From Siderastrea siderea (lineage: Eukaryota > Cnidaria > Anthozoa > Scleractinia > Rhizangiidae): 64,000 bases of DNA. Under the pieces are notes generated by a model, which searched no databases, had not been told where the DNA came from, and saw nothing but the letters and a program-made list of their open reading frames with translations. Made by a program: the position numbers and the translations under genes. Positions 1-12,397 of this stretch are shown here, piece after piece; positions within the stretch are counted from its first letter, which is position 1; each line of letters begins with the position of its first letter. The stretch covers positions 73,209,427 through 73,273,426 of the forward strand of contig OZ034968.1 of assembly GCA_964030785.1 (NCBI GenBank), read 5' to 3'.

Positions 1-781
1 CTGTTAGTATGAGTTAAGATGATGGAAACTTGACTGGTTTTCATTAAGCCTACCGGACACTTCTAGTTTACTGCATTGCAGTACTCCAAATGTTGTCAAA
101 TGGTTGCAAATTTATCTTGTTTTTAGATAATGAGTGAATTGTGAGGAATATACTCAGGAGGCGGTGAGAGTAGAGGTACCTTAGTAGTTTTGCCACTCAT
201 TATATCAAACCAAACTGGCAGCTGTTTGAATTAAACTCTTGACATGGCAAACTTAGGAAAAAGAATTATAATAGTGAACTGGAAACAGCTTGGTGAACTA
301 CATGTTAGGAGTATCACTACTCCCCTCTGGAATGACAGACCATCCTAGCTAATTTGGTTTGTTTGCAGGGCTTTCAATAAGAATCTGAGTAGGTGGCAAA
401 ATTTTAGGAGTAGGCGGAGAATGAAATACTCGCGCCAAAGGCGTAAGATTCGAGGGGGTCCAGGGGTATTCTCGCCCAGAAAATTTCCAAGATTTGGGCC
501 TCTTAGAATGCATTTCCTGCATTCTAGAGCAAGAATTAGGGTATTTGAACAGAACAGGAAACACAAATCGCCACTGAAATTACTCAGAATTCTGGCAAGA
601 TTCTTCTGTTTTTCATGAATAAATCTTGGCCAATCCAGGACTCATTTTCTGTGGCGAATGTTTCTCATGTTAGTCGTAAATTACATGTATGAGGTAATTT
701 CTCAATCAAATAGGTGGCGAGTTAATGAAGAATAGCCGGCCCTTATTGAAAACCCTGTGTTTGTTTGCTTTTTTTTCTTAG
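1..781. other. Intron sequence upstream of the first visible ELP2 exon
   Basis: No coding exon is visible. The first exon in the window begins at 782 in the middle of a codon and encodes what matches roughly residue 230 of human ELP2. This stretch is therefore best read as intron of that gene, with earlier exons outside the window. The short open frames here show no recognisable protein. Confidence 0.6.
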
Positions 782-3700
782 ATGGTGGTGATCTTCTTCT
801 TGCTAGTTGTGCACAGGATACATTCATAAGAATCTGGAGAATTTCACATGACAACAAAATACACAAATCTAAAGCAAACAATGTACATGATGAATTACAG
901 GAGCTGAAACTTACCTCAAACATTTTTAATATCACCAATAGAGGTACATGCCATAATTAAAATTAATGTGATCTATAATTTAATTTCACTTCAAACAAGA
1001 TACAGTATTATTAATAATAATTATGGACATGTCTGTCATACTGCAGTGTATCTCTATTTATGCTAAACATTCTTGGCTAATATTAATTTTAAGTGTAGTG
1101 CATTTGTCACTTGTGTTTTAGCACATTTTGACGTCTTCTGTGATCTATTACTGAACAGATGCAATATGGCAACATGGAATCTTTTTGTTTTATAATGAAG
1201 AGACAAAAGTTGCCAATGATGACATCATCTATGCGTCTGTCCTCTAATTGATCACACCTGAGAACAATGAAAATTTGCATAGATTTCAGCATATTATATA
1301 AAATTTAATTTCACTTGAAAAAAGATACAATATATTAATTATGGACATGTCTGTCATACTGCACCGTATCTATATTTATGGTAAACATTGTATGTGCATT
1401 AATTTTATTACCTCTTACATGTGTAAGTACATGTACCGGTACTTAAGTTAAATGTGTATTGTTATAAAACCTATAGGATTAGAGAAAGAATTTTCTGTAG
1501 TTCTGGAATCAGTGTTGACAGGACATGAAGGTTGGATTTATGGCGTTCACTGGCAACCTGCTGTTAGGAGAGGTATTAGCACATTGGTGACATTATTACA
1601 AAATTTCTTTGAGTTCTCTTGTTTTCTTCCAGCCTTTAACTTTACAGAAAAGCTCTCAAATTGTTTTGACTGTTACTCTAACCTGTCTACAGTTGTTTGT
1701 TATTCCATCCAATAGAAACACTTGAACAAACCACCTGAAAAGTCAAGATTATCCATTACATAACCCCTTTAAAAATCGTTAGCAAATTTGACTTACCCAT
1801 TATTCACAGCATTTTTTAAACTGTTAAACACTTTTTTTTTTGAAAAATTAAGTGTTAAAAAAACTAATTTAATAACAAATGTTGTTAGTTATCTGTTTCT
1901 TACATTTTCCCACGGTATTGTTTACTGTGGGCACCAATCAGTATTTAATCATTATAAAATGTAATGCCTTTTTCTGTTGCTTTTAATTAATAATAACAGG
2001 TACTGGAACCTTCACACAGCCCATGTCACTGCTTTCAGCATCAATGGATAAGACTTTAATAGTCTGGACACCGGATGAGGAATCCGGGGTCTGGTTAGAA
2101 AAGGTAATTAGGTACCTAACTAGACAATGAATGTAAAACGGCCTTGTTAAATTTGGCACGATTAATTTCTCAGGAAAGTACCCCTTAGTAGCTTTTATCT
2201 GTGAAGGAGAATAGACTAAAATGGAGAGAGCACTTTTGGATTATTCCATGTAGCTTAAAATAATTTGAACCCTACACAGTGTCCAGCACAGTAGTGTGAG
2301 TGATGTCTTGACTTCGCCATTAAAACTTAACTGCTAAATGAGCAAAAACGGATGATAGGCTTAATTTCTGCTACTCTGTTGGATCCAGTCTTTTAGGGCT
2401 TTATGCTTGGACTTGTTTTTCCCAGGCACAGCTAAAAATTGTGCCTACAGTATGTTGATGAATACCACAGAAAACTTTAAAACTGGTTAACCCCCACAGA
2501 AACAAAATATGCAGCTGTAATAATGGATAGATAACAAATGTTTGGTGATATTGGGAGCTTGGAACTGTGGACTTGAAACCACTCAATCATTTTATCCATT
2601 ATAAGGTGACAGCAAATGCACTAGTTGATAGCAAAACAGTCATGTTTACATGGTAGAGTCTTTAATTATTTTATTATCATTGCTATTCTTGCAGGTTCAT
2701 GTTGGTGAAGTTGGTGGTACCACACTTGGATTTTATGGAGGAGTTTATAGTCCTAATGGTCATTCCATCTTGGGACATGGATATCAAGGAGCTTTTCACC
2801 TGTGGAACAATGTATCAACTGAGGTAAGTTAAGCGCATCATAGTATCCTTTTGATTTTGTGGCAATTTTTTATAATAAAAAAAAATTGTTTTGTTTTGGT
2901 CTAGCTAGAGAGTAGAAGTGGCTTAATAAAATTATTTTCAAATTTAAAAAGGTCAAGTGACACAATTGCAAAATGTTTAATTTTAAATAAAGAGAATTAG
3001 AATGAACAAAATTTTAGTTAAATTACAATGCAAAAAAACTTTCAAACTTGTGCTTTTATTTGATAGGGTGAGGAAAGATGGGTACCTGGAGTGGCAGTCA
3101 GTGGACACTTTGGCCCAGTTCAGGTGTGGCAGTTACAACTGTATTACATGTAGTACTTTTAATGCCAAGAAAAGTTTGCCTTGCACAGCATGGGATGATT
3201 ACAGGAAAACCATGATGATAATCAAATTCAAAACAATATTTTGTTGTGTGTTGCAGGATATTGACTGGGATCCTGTTGATGGTCAGTTTCTTGTGAGTGT
3301 CAGCAGTGATCAGACAACAAGATTGCATGCTCCTTGGAAACAAGAGGGATTACAGGTGACTTCATCACACATTATTCTTCATGTGCTTTAAGGACAGTGC
3401 CTTCTAATACAGAGGTATTTTGGTAAAGGTTATGACTATGGCAAAATAGCAGTTCTTAGCAAGAGTAATTGGAATCTAAAAAGAAAAATGTGGATAATCA
3501 CGCATTTTCAGAGATAATTGAGCAAACATAATTCTAAGGAAGCTTTTAAATACAAAGAATGTATGGCAATTTCTTTCCAAATTTAAGGTTGATTATTTCT
3601 GAAAAATGTGCGGTTAAGCCCCAATTTTCTTTCTGGGTTCTGATAGCCTTTGCTAAGATCTGCTTTTTCCACATAGTCATAAACCGCACAAAAATATCTT

Positions 3701-6700
3701 TGTATTAAAAGGTAAATTCCTTAAGAAACTTCAATATCTCGGGCCATACCAAAGATGCACAGAATGTATGCGCAGTAACAAAAGGAGGCAACATCCTTAA
3801 GAACAACAAATCTCATTTCGCCATTAATTTGTCACCCGTGACTAGCTTGCATGGTGGTGTGGGCCAGCAGAGAAGACTGCCAAATCCACAATAAAAGTAC
3901 AAGGCTGTAAAGAATGGCAGTTTTGTGGCTGCTACCCACCCTTGTCATGGCTTTGTGCTCTTATTGCAGCTTATTATCTTTCCCCAAGAAAGGCTCTATA
4001 CTAACTGTACTGCATACGTGGTGTAGATGTTGTGGTTCAATTTTATCCTTGGTTCAATTTTTATTTTCCTTTGTTCTTTTTATGCTAATAAATTTATTTA
4101 TTTTATTTATGATAATCAATATGAAACAAAAGAAAATAAAAATTGAACCAAGGGTAATATATGTCTTCCAGTTGCTGAATAAATGACATTTTTCTTAACG
4201 TTAATTTGCTTTGCAGTCTGTGTGGTGTGAAATTGCTCGTCCACAGGTTCATGGTTACGATATGCAGTGTCTGAGCATGCTCAGTAGGTACAGACTTGCA
4301 TCTGGTGCAGATGAAAAAGTAAGTGAACAGAACTAACATTGTAACACACTCAGTCACATTACTCTCCAAGCACCAAAGAACATTACAATATGCTCTGTGG
4401 ATAGCGGAGGCCACACAGTGTGTACCTAAAGTATATTCACCTTACCTTTTCAGAGTTTGTTTCCCACTTGTCTAGAATTTGCTTGAATGTTGGTCAAATC
4501 AGTACGTAAACATTGCCCCGGACGTCTACTTGTACATTGTATCCCCAATTATTGAAATATCTCTTTTCTGAACTCTTGACAGTTAGCTTCTTGTGTGAAG
4601 ATAGTGTTTGCCTTAATTACCTGAATGCTTCATGGCAATGTAGATTTCATGGTGGCCTCAGACATCCACTTTCGTTCTCCGTTTTGTTTGTAAATCGTTA
4701 ATAATACGATATACGGTGTAACTGTGACTGTTCGGCATATGGGTGTATAAAACCCTTTCACTCCCAGAGTCAGTTATGGAGACATTAAGGTGATTCTAAC
4801 TTCTGAGTCTGTGGATGAAAACCTATGGTGTGATCAATCAAATGAAACCTCTTCAGCAGTACTTTCACACGGTACTATTAAGAATTAAGTATTTTATACA
4901 ATGAAATTTGGGATTCGTCCTGAATTTTGATTTAAGGCACTCTTGGAAGTGAAAGCCCTTACCCCAAATACACTGCATGTAGGCAATCGTATGCATTGCC
5001 ATGGTTTCTGCCGCATTTACGTGTAAAAGTTTGTTGGGATATGAACCTTTTAAAACTTGTTACTCATTTCAGGTTCTTAGAGTATTTAGTGCTCCTCGTC
5101 AGTTTATGGAGACTTTTCAAGAGCTTTGCAGAGTGGAAGAGAACAACAAGGTGTGTGGAGTCCGTTGTTGTAGTATTACGTAAATGATGACAGTTGTTGT
5201 TTTTGCTAGTGTTTGGAGGTCGATGTTGTGTACAATGTAATAAACAAATAATTACACACATGTAATAAACAAATTATTTTCTTATTTCTTCTCCGAGCTT
5301 AAAATTCACCATCTTTCTTTATTTATCACCTATAGTACACTTCGACATTGCTGATCCTAGCAGTATGCAGGACGCGTGTCATCACGAACTCAGTAAAAAT
5401 GACCTATGCTCGCCACGAGTCTCCCAGTAGCTCAGTGGTTAGAGCGTCCGACCGGTGTTACGGAAGGTCATGGGTTCGATTGCCGTCGGGGACTCAGATT
5501 TTTGCTTTGTCCCACGCTCGCGACATGCTGAATATTCCATCTTTTCTTATTTCTTCTCCGAGCTTAAAATTCACCATCTTTCTTTATTTATCACCTATAG
5601 GACACTTCGACATTGCTGATCCTAGCAGTATGCAGGACGCGTGTCATCACGAACACAGTAAATATGACCTATGCTCGCCACGAGTCTCCCAGTAGCTCAG
5701 TGGTTAGAGCGTCCGACCGGTGTTACGGAAGGTCATGGGTTCGATTCCCGTCGGGGACTCAGATTTTTTCTTTGTCCCATGCTCGCGACATGCTGAATAT
5801 TCCATCTTTTCTTAAAATAATTACACACTTTTGTGTTTTCTGACCTTTTCTTATTTTTGACTTTCATTTTCTTCGTGACAGTAGTTGACAGTCTAGGGAG
5901 TTATAACATCACGTTTGATGTTTAACAGCTTAGGAACTCACAGCTGTACAATAGATATCTAATAGATCATCCCGCAGAATTATTAAATGGCCTTAAAACG
6001 TTGTGGGTAAAGCCAAAACAACATTTTCAGTCCATTGACTCAATTATGTGTTAATGTGTATATGACCTATGTGTTAATGACGCTTGTAAGAGATAAATGA
6101 ATATTGTCTTATTAACCTAAATTGATTCAAGGTGCACGACAGTTTGCCTGTTGGAGCCAGTGTGCCTGCTCTTGGACTTTCCAACAAAGCTGTTTTTGAA
6201 GGTGAGATTTTGCAACACTTGGCAACAGTTGTTGACCGAAATTTGCGCTGCATGTGTGTTAAGAGTGATAAAATTTGGGAGTAGAAAATTTAGTATGTGT
6301 AGTGCTAAAAAGTTGCAAACCGTCAGTACAGCATGGGGAATGGAAAGTGATATTGTGTACTCATATAACGTTTTTGATGCTTTTGAATTAAAGCGGGATT
6401 AAAGTGAACTCTGCATTAGTAAATCACACTGCCATTTAAAATACACTGCACATGTACATGGCTCGCATATCCGCATGAAGCTTCGGACTTGTGGATTTTT
6501 TCATTCACCTATTATCGTTGTGTCAAAAAGTTCATAATATTTTTTGCATAGCCGTGAGGTTTCGCAAAGTTAGCACCGAATTTAAATTACACTATTGGTC
6601 TCCTACAGTCTCTTTGTTCTCTTTTTTGCCCCTGCATATTGAACGTTCTTTGACCCTCTTTTTCTCTTTATGCACTGTTTACAATGACCCCTTCGGCTGT

Positions 6701-9700
6701 TAGTCCGGTCGTCAACGGGCCATGAACCTCTTTCTGTATTAACGTGGTGACCGGATTAAAGGAGTCTTTTACACTCGAAAATGACTACGTGGACATTCTC
6801 GGATCAAAAAAAAAAACCCGGCTCAAATTCGCTAACAACAGGTATTTTTATATTTGATCGTTTTTAACCATGTGAGGTCAAAAACAATTCAGGCTAAACA
6901 AAGGCGTATAACGAGAAGGAAACTTCAAATTTTCCGATTACTGTTCACCGGGAGATTTGAATTTTCAGCGGGACCGAAGTTAGGAGCAATTTGCCCCCTG
7001 GGGGAGGGTCAGGATTACAATTGACACGACGAAACTAACGACGCTGGGGTGAGGGGTATGCGAAAGTTTTGTTTGTGAGGCATAATGTAGCTGAGTTCAT
7101 CGGATATCGTGACAGCAAAGTACGTCTTCAACAACCGCACTAGTTTGAGTTCTCATGGATTTTAGCGCGTTTCGTTATGAGAGAAAACCGTTCAAATTTC
7201 GTACCACAGACATAATTGTTACGCAAATGAGTTATCTTTCTTTATTCGTCACCCATTCATGGCTGAAAGTTAATCTGCAAAGCAAACTGAAACTGAGTTA
7301 GTCGCATAACAAGAAACGTGCAAAGAGCTTAACTTCTCTCAACAACCGCTTTTGTTATGTTTTGTTATTTATCAGTCACTTCGCTGCAAAATCACAAGCC
7401 ACTGAAATAATTGTATGCTAGCAAAGAGTAAGCAATGGGCTGTAAAGCTCAGGTTAAAATTAAGTGCCCGTATTAACGGAGTGGCCGTGAGATGGGTTCC
7501 AGCGTAATAAGTTTACCTTTTTAACGTTTCTGTAAACAGGTGACCTGAACAGCCTGAAGAGGGACCTTGAGGACCCAGCCAGGCCCATGAAGTCCTCAGC
7601 GTTTGCTAGTGAGGAGCCTGCTCCCTTTACGCCATTCTCGTTAAAAGGTTTTAAATTTATTTCTTTTATAACTCTAAAAGCTTTTCAGCTCCACTAAAGC
7701 TCTTTTGAGGTTCTTATTTATACCCCCTTTCTCCATGTGAAACGGGGCGCCACGAAGCTCTCGGAACGCTTCACAGCATTGGCTGAGAAAACAATAAACA
7801 AACGGAAACAATGACGCCAGCCCCGAAAACAACAGAGCTTCGTGGTAATAGGGTCCACAGAAATTAGAGGTTCTAAAGAGCTTCGTGCGCGCTGTGTGAA
7901 AACGTTCATTTTCCAGTTACATGTACCTTCCATCTCCCGTCCGTATGTGTTTCTAACACTGAAGACTTCTGAAATGCTGTCCGCTTCCGATTTATTCAAG
8001 GTGGTAAACGTAGTTACAAAACGCGAGGCAGTAATTTTGGCTGTATTATTCATCTTGTGCAATAAGACAGACTGAATCGGAGCTGCATGTATTACAATGT
8101 CGTTTGCCCGAATCTTAACACGGTGAGCAATCAAAGTTAAGAACAGAAGGACAGTATGTATAAAGTCTGTTTTGTTAAGGTATATTATCTTGATGTTTGC
8201 ACTCTTTATTACTTATCCACATACAGAGCCTCCTACAGAAGATATCTTGCACCAGAACACACTATGGCCTGAGATGCAGAAACTGTGAGTTAAATTCTTA
8301 CTGTATATTTCGAGTAACGAGAACTCAATTTCTTGAATTTCGTAGCAGTAGAAGGAATTCTGCACAGGTATCGCAGTGGTCATTAGTTCAAATCCCATCA
8401 ATTGATGTTTATTCTGTGGTTTCGATTCTTTTCAACCACGAGACGCAAATTTCTCATTCAGGCTCAATTTTCTTTGTAGATATGGCCATGGATATGAAAT
8501 ATTTTGCGTGGCTTCGACTCCTGACGGGACGCTTTTGGCTTCAGCCTGCAAGGTTTGTGTGCTACTGGCTGTAAACAGGGAAAGAATGGTAATCCAATGT
8601 AATGCCCCCCTCCCCCCTCCCCCCTCCCTCCTCTATTCGCCATAAGTTAGTTGTTGTCATGCTGCAGCCTTTTAGAGCTGATGGGATCAATCGCTGACTT
8701 CTTCCCAGTCATCTCCCTTGACTAGAGTCGCGACAAGAGGGACGAATAAGGATGAGTTAGCATTTTCCTGCATTTGGTGCGTGTATGTATTGTATCATCG
8801 GTAATCGCTTAAATTATTAGCGTTTAGTGTCGACATTTTTTAATCTTAAAATCAACGTTAAAGCAGCATTCCGAAGAAAGGTGGAAATGTGGCACTATTA
8901 TATCTGATCTTGTTTCTTTTCAATCTAGGCTTCAAAACCAGAACATGCAGCAATAATATTATGGGATACTGCAACCTGGAGGCAGATCTGCTCTCTTTCC
9001 TCTCACGTACTCACTGTAACACAAATGACTTTTGATCACAGTGGTCAGCGACTTCTCTCTGTGTCACGTGACCGCTGCTGGTCTGTTTTCAAGAGAAAGC
9101 ATGAAACCGAGGAAGGTGAGTGTTGCAAACATTCCCGTCTTTTCTTGTAAATTCTTGTAAAATTAGTGAAAAGTTTAATGAACTACAACGAAGAAACATT
9201 TTTAAATTGCTATAGGAACTAACGGTAAATGAGGTGGAAATTATGGCCACAAAGATGTAACGTAAACAGATACACTGTATCTAATAAGGTGGGGGTTTTT
9301 TGTACAGGATCGCTTTTCAGACTTGTAGCTCGAAGTGACAAAAAGAATCAACACGCGAGGATTATTTGGTCGTGTGCTTGGAGTGGAGATGACAAATACT
9401 TCGCTACAGCTTCAAGGGACAAAAAGGTATAAAAATACCCTTTAGTTTTCCACCATTTTGAGAAGTGGGCAAAAAGGCGCAAATTACTTGGGGCCCGCAT
9501 TCAGACGCCTTCCTATCTCCGTGCATTGTTGGAAGGAAAGAAATGTAATGCATGAAAACTTGGCAAGAAATTGTGGTTGCTGATATTTCAGAATGTCAGT
9601 GCATGGGATTGGTAACACATCAAGTCCTTGCACAAATTCTCAAGAGGGGTTGGCCAGAGAGCCGTAGTCCCTGATGCAGAACGAAACGAAACGATATATG

Positions 9701-11730
9701 CACATTTTGCAAAAGTTAAATGAACTTGTCATACTATTTTGCGGTAGTTGTCCAACTTGAGGTACACAGCTCTTGAAGAATGGTGTATTGGCATATTCAG
9801 TATATTTGTCAGTGAAACCCTGTTCAAGTCCAAAAATGGAAACAAGTTTTTATTATTATTAGTTGGATTACTCAACAAGCCCTTGATGCTGGCTCTCTGC
9901 GAAAAACTGACTAAGCTGGACTGTTCACGATACAATTGTTGTACTTAACTTTGTAACGCGCGTTTGTTGTTATAGTCGATGTACATGCGCTAAGCTATCT
10001 GCAAATCTGCCTTGAAGAAACCTTTTTGTTCTGTATTGGGGAATATTGCCCTTGTTGGTTTTTTGTAAGTTTATGGATCTCACCTCCGAGTTAGTCTGTC
10101 TACCAATATTTTCCAAATAAGGACATCACGTTTCATGTAGTTCATTACCCTCTCTGTTCTGGAGTGATATATTTTGGCTTTCCTGTAGGTTATCATGTGG
10201 GGAGATACAGACCCACCTAATGACAGCTGGCAAACTGTTTCTAGTTCATTAGATATCAGTGAAGCTGCCACTGCTGTAGATATTGCGGCTGTGATGACAA
10301 ACAACTCCAAGTAAGTGTTCAAGTTTGAAGCTACATAGATAACTTTTCCCTTTAATGTGTGTATCAGTGATGTTTGAGTTATCTAACACTCATTCATCAA
10401 GTTAGAAGCAATGCTTAACGGGAATATAGACTGATAATAGCGACAGCGAGAGCAAAACAAAGCGTTTTTTCCGGTGCTCGTTATTTGCTATTATTTTATG
10501 TGAAGGTGAGGAGGCTGAATGTTTAGTGAATATGAGAATTATTCCGTGGGGGGGGGGGGGATTTTCATCCGGTTGAGGGTTTGCAACCTTCCTCCACCTC
10601 CCTCCGCCATAAGAAGATCAGTCAAATACAGGAAGTGACTTTCACACGCCGCTAAAGCCTTTAACACATCAACTTTCAACTACAGCTTTATTTAAACATT
10701 GCAATTTGATACCACTTCCATTTTCAAGCAAAGAAAATGACGTTAGCTGACACTGGATGTTAGTTTCCGTCAAAAGCTGTAAATTATTTAACATTGTTCC
10801 CTCATGGGATCATTTCTGACTGCTCTGATGGTTTTTGCTTGTAAGGTACCTTGTTGCGGTTGGTACTGAGTCCGGACGCATTTTTCTCTATTCCTGGGGT
10901 TCGAGTGGCCGAGACGCAAGTCCTGGTGGAGACTGGAGTCTGCTTCATGCTCTGGACCAATCGTATCCTTTCTTTACATTTTGATATCCCGCTCACATAC
11001 TTGTCGAGGCTCCTCGAGGTAAAAGGCTGTCGTGCGTGCGTCCTGCTTTCTCGCTTTCGCTGGCCTTTGTCCACTTCAGAAAAAAAGAGACCGTCATACA
11101 AGAAGAAAAACAGTATATGTTTTTTGTCGTTAAAATGTAGTCTGTTTTTGACCGCCGGAAATTCCAATCCATTTTATGCGCTGGTGAGTTTTAAGGTGAC
11201 GTTACACGGGAGGATTCGCAACGACGATTTTCAGCGCACCACTGTTGCGCCCAGTCCCTGCCATCGTGTTGTTTCCTTAGACAAAAAACTTCGCCCCACA
11301 GTCTCTCTTTACCCAGGTGTATAAATGAGAACCTGCGACATGCTGCAGGGGGAAACCCTACGATGGACTAGCATCCCATCCAGGGGGGAGTAGCAATACT
11401 CTCAGTTACCTCATGCTACAGAACTAGCATCAATAGCATCAATTTCGCGCGAATTTCAGATCAAGCAATTTCAATTTCAGATTAGGCAGCTTACATTATT
11501 TCACTGCGTAAACTGCCGATAAGATGTAATTCTCAAGAATTGTCATACTGTAATGCCCAAATTTTCCTTACATCACGTGACTTCTTTCGTACAGAATTTG
11601 TCACGTGCTCACTGTACGCCGGTTGCAATGGAGACGAGCCAGGGACTGTAATGACAGCTCTTGTTTGCAAGTGGCGAGCTGCGGCTTGGATCATAGCGTC
11701 AGAATTTATAATGTCGCCATTACTACGTGA
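782..11730 (+). CDS. ELP2: Elongator complex protein 2 (WD40), 5'-partial, 17 exons
   Basis: ELP2 is the double WD40 beta-propeller scaffold of the Elongator complex, which modifies wobble uridines in tRNA. Exons read from splice sites and phase: 782-943, 1477-1572, 2000-2103, 2695-2823, 3067-3123, 3257-3355, 4217-4318, 5073-5150, 6132-6201, 7540-7647, 8227-8284, 8480-8552, 8929-9115, 9308-9426, 10189-10310, 10846-10962, 11595-11730. They join without a frame break into 604 residues ending in TGA at 11728. Family signatures seen include [106 protein letters not shown], and a last blade ending [14 protein letters not shown]. The order and spacing match human ELP2 from about residue 230 to the C terminus. 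About a quarter of the protein lies upstream of the window. The donor of the 7540-7647 exon (GTTTTA) is weak, but the phase fits. A possible poly(A) signal AATAAA lies near 12189. Confidence 0.96.
979..1390 (+). repeat. Direct repeat of about 90 bp in an ELP2 intron
   Basis: Positions about 979-1072 and 1306-1390 are two diverged copies of one segment. Both contain TATGGACATGTCTGTCATAC, a shared TAATTTCACTT start and a shared TAAACATT end. No inverted termini are seen. This is either a local duplication or two fragments of one dispersed repeat. Confidence 0.7.
4047..4153. repeat. Foldback hairpin in an ELP2 intron
   Basis: About 29 bp starting CCTTGGTTCAATTTTTATTT at 4047 is repeated inverted, with one mismatch, ending at 4153. 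The loop is about 50 bp and AT-rich. It looks like a very short foldback element. It sits 63 bp upstream of the exon at 4217. Confidence 0.75.
5281..5813 (+). repeat. Tandem pair of a 265-bp tRNA-derived (SINE-like) repeat
   Basis: Two nearly identical units (5281-5545 and 5546-5813) lie head to tail in an ELP2 intron. Each contains a tRNA-like block (about 5423-5498 and 5688-5763) with a box A-like TAGCTCAGTGGTTAGAGC and a box B-like GGGTTCGATTCCC (the first copy has one base changed). The cloverleaf is poor: the anticodon arm TCCG..CGGA carries a loop with CCGGTGT, so the base before the would-be anticodon is C rather than the near-universal T33. This points to a tRNA-derived repeat rather than a working tRNA. 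The first unit differs from the second at only a few sites, so the duplication is recent. Confidence 0.75.
8607..8633. repeat. C-rich simple repeat, (CCCCCCT)n type
   Basis: Short run of CCCCCCTC/CCCTCC units in an ELP2 intron. A simple repeat with no other signal. Confidence 0.8.
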
Positions 11731-12397
11731 CAAGATGTTTTACTGTCAGGCAACACTATCTGTATGGAGGTTTCCAATGTACAATCAACAACAGTGTTAC
11801 TGTGTGTTATCACGCAATGCTGCCTCAAAAACCTTTTGAGGGAAACGCAGTAAAACTGTGCAGTGGTAGAATATGTGCCAGTGTCAAGCAACATTGGCGT
11901 TTCACCTATAACCAGGAATACATTCCAGGAATCTGAGTGACGAAAAATGTCACTGTCACGCAAGACTGCCTGGAAAAGGGGCTATTTATATTCCATCGCA
12001 TGGGTCAAAGTCTTTCTTTGAACATCTGGTTGTCTTGCTGGCCTCATGGAAGTGTTAATCCAGGAGCCCCGTATAATTTGCATACACGGAGTATCTCCTG
12101 ATTGTTTGGATAGGAGCACAACAATTTACCTTTGGCAACATAAAGACGGATAGTTCGAAGAAAATTACTTATTTTGACTCGTTCTCAAAATAAACAAAGT
12201 CAGTCTACTTTATTTGACAAGTTGTTTTCGTTTTCTAAGTTCAGGAAAGAGTTGGTTAAAGTCCCTTCTTGTTAACGAGAACAAACGTCGCCGTCGCGAT
12301 TTCGTAAAATCCGTATCTGCGATTACTAAAACGCGTTTGCCCCCTTCGAATCAACGTTACCTATCTTTGTTGATGCCTTCTTTAAACTGAGAACTCT
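11731..12397. other. ELP2 3' region and convergent intergenic spacer
   Basis: This stretch follows the ELP2 stop codon and contains AATAAA near 12189, a plausible poly(A) signal for ELP2. The convergent EF-hand gene ends at 12398. Several short open frames occur, but none shows a recognisable domain. Confidence 0.55.

Noticed and set aside
10544..10561. G-quadruplex-like poly-G runs (also near 37120, 38007, 50650)
   Set aside because: Simple homopolymer tracts in introns and spacers with no conserved context; noted only as repeats.
11840..12153. Possible extra ELP2-like or WD-like exon with STTIYLWQHKDG
   Set aside because: It lies after the ELP2 stop codon, has no matching splice partner and only a short WD-like ending. 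Not enough to call.
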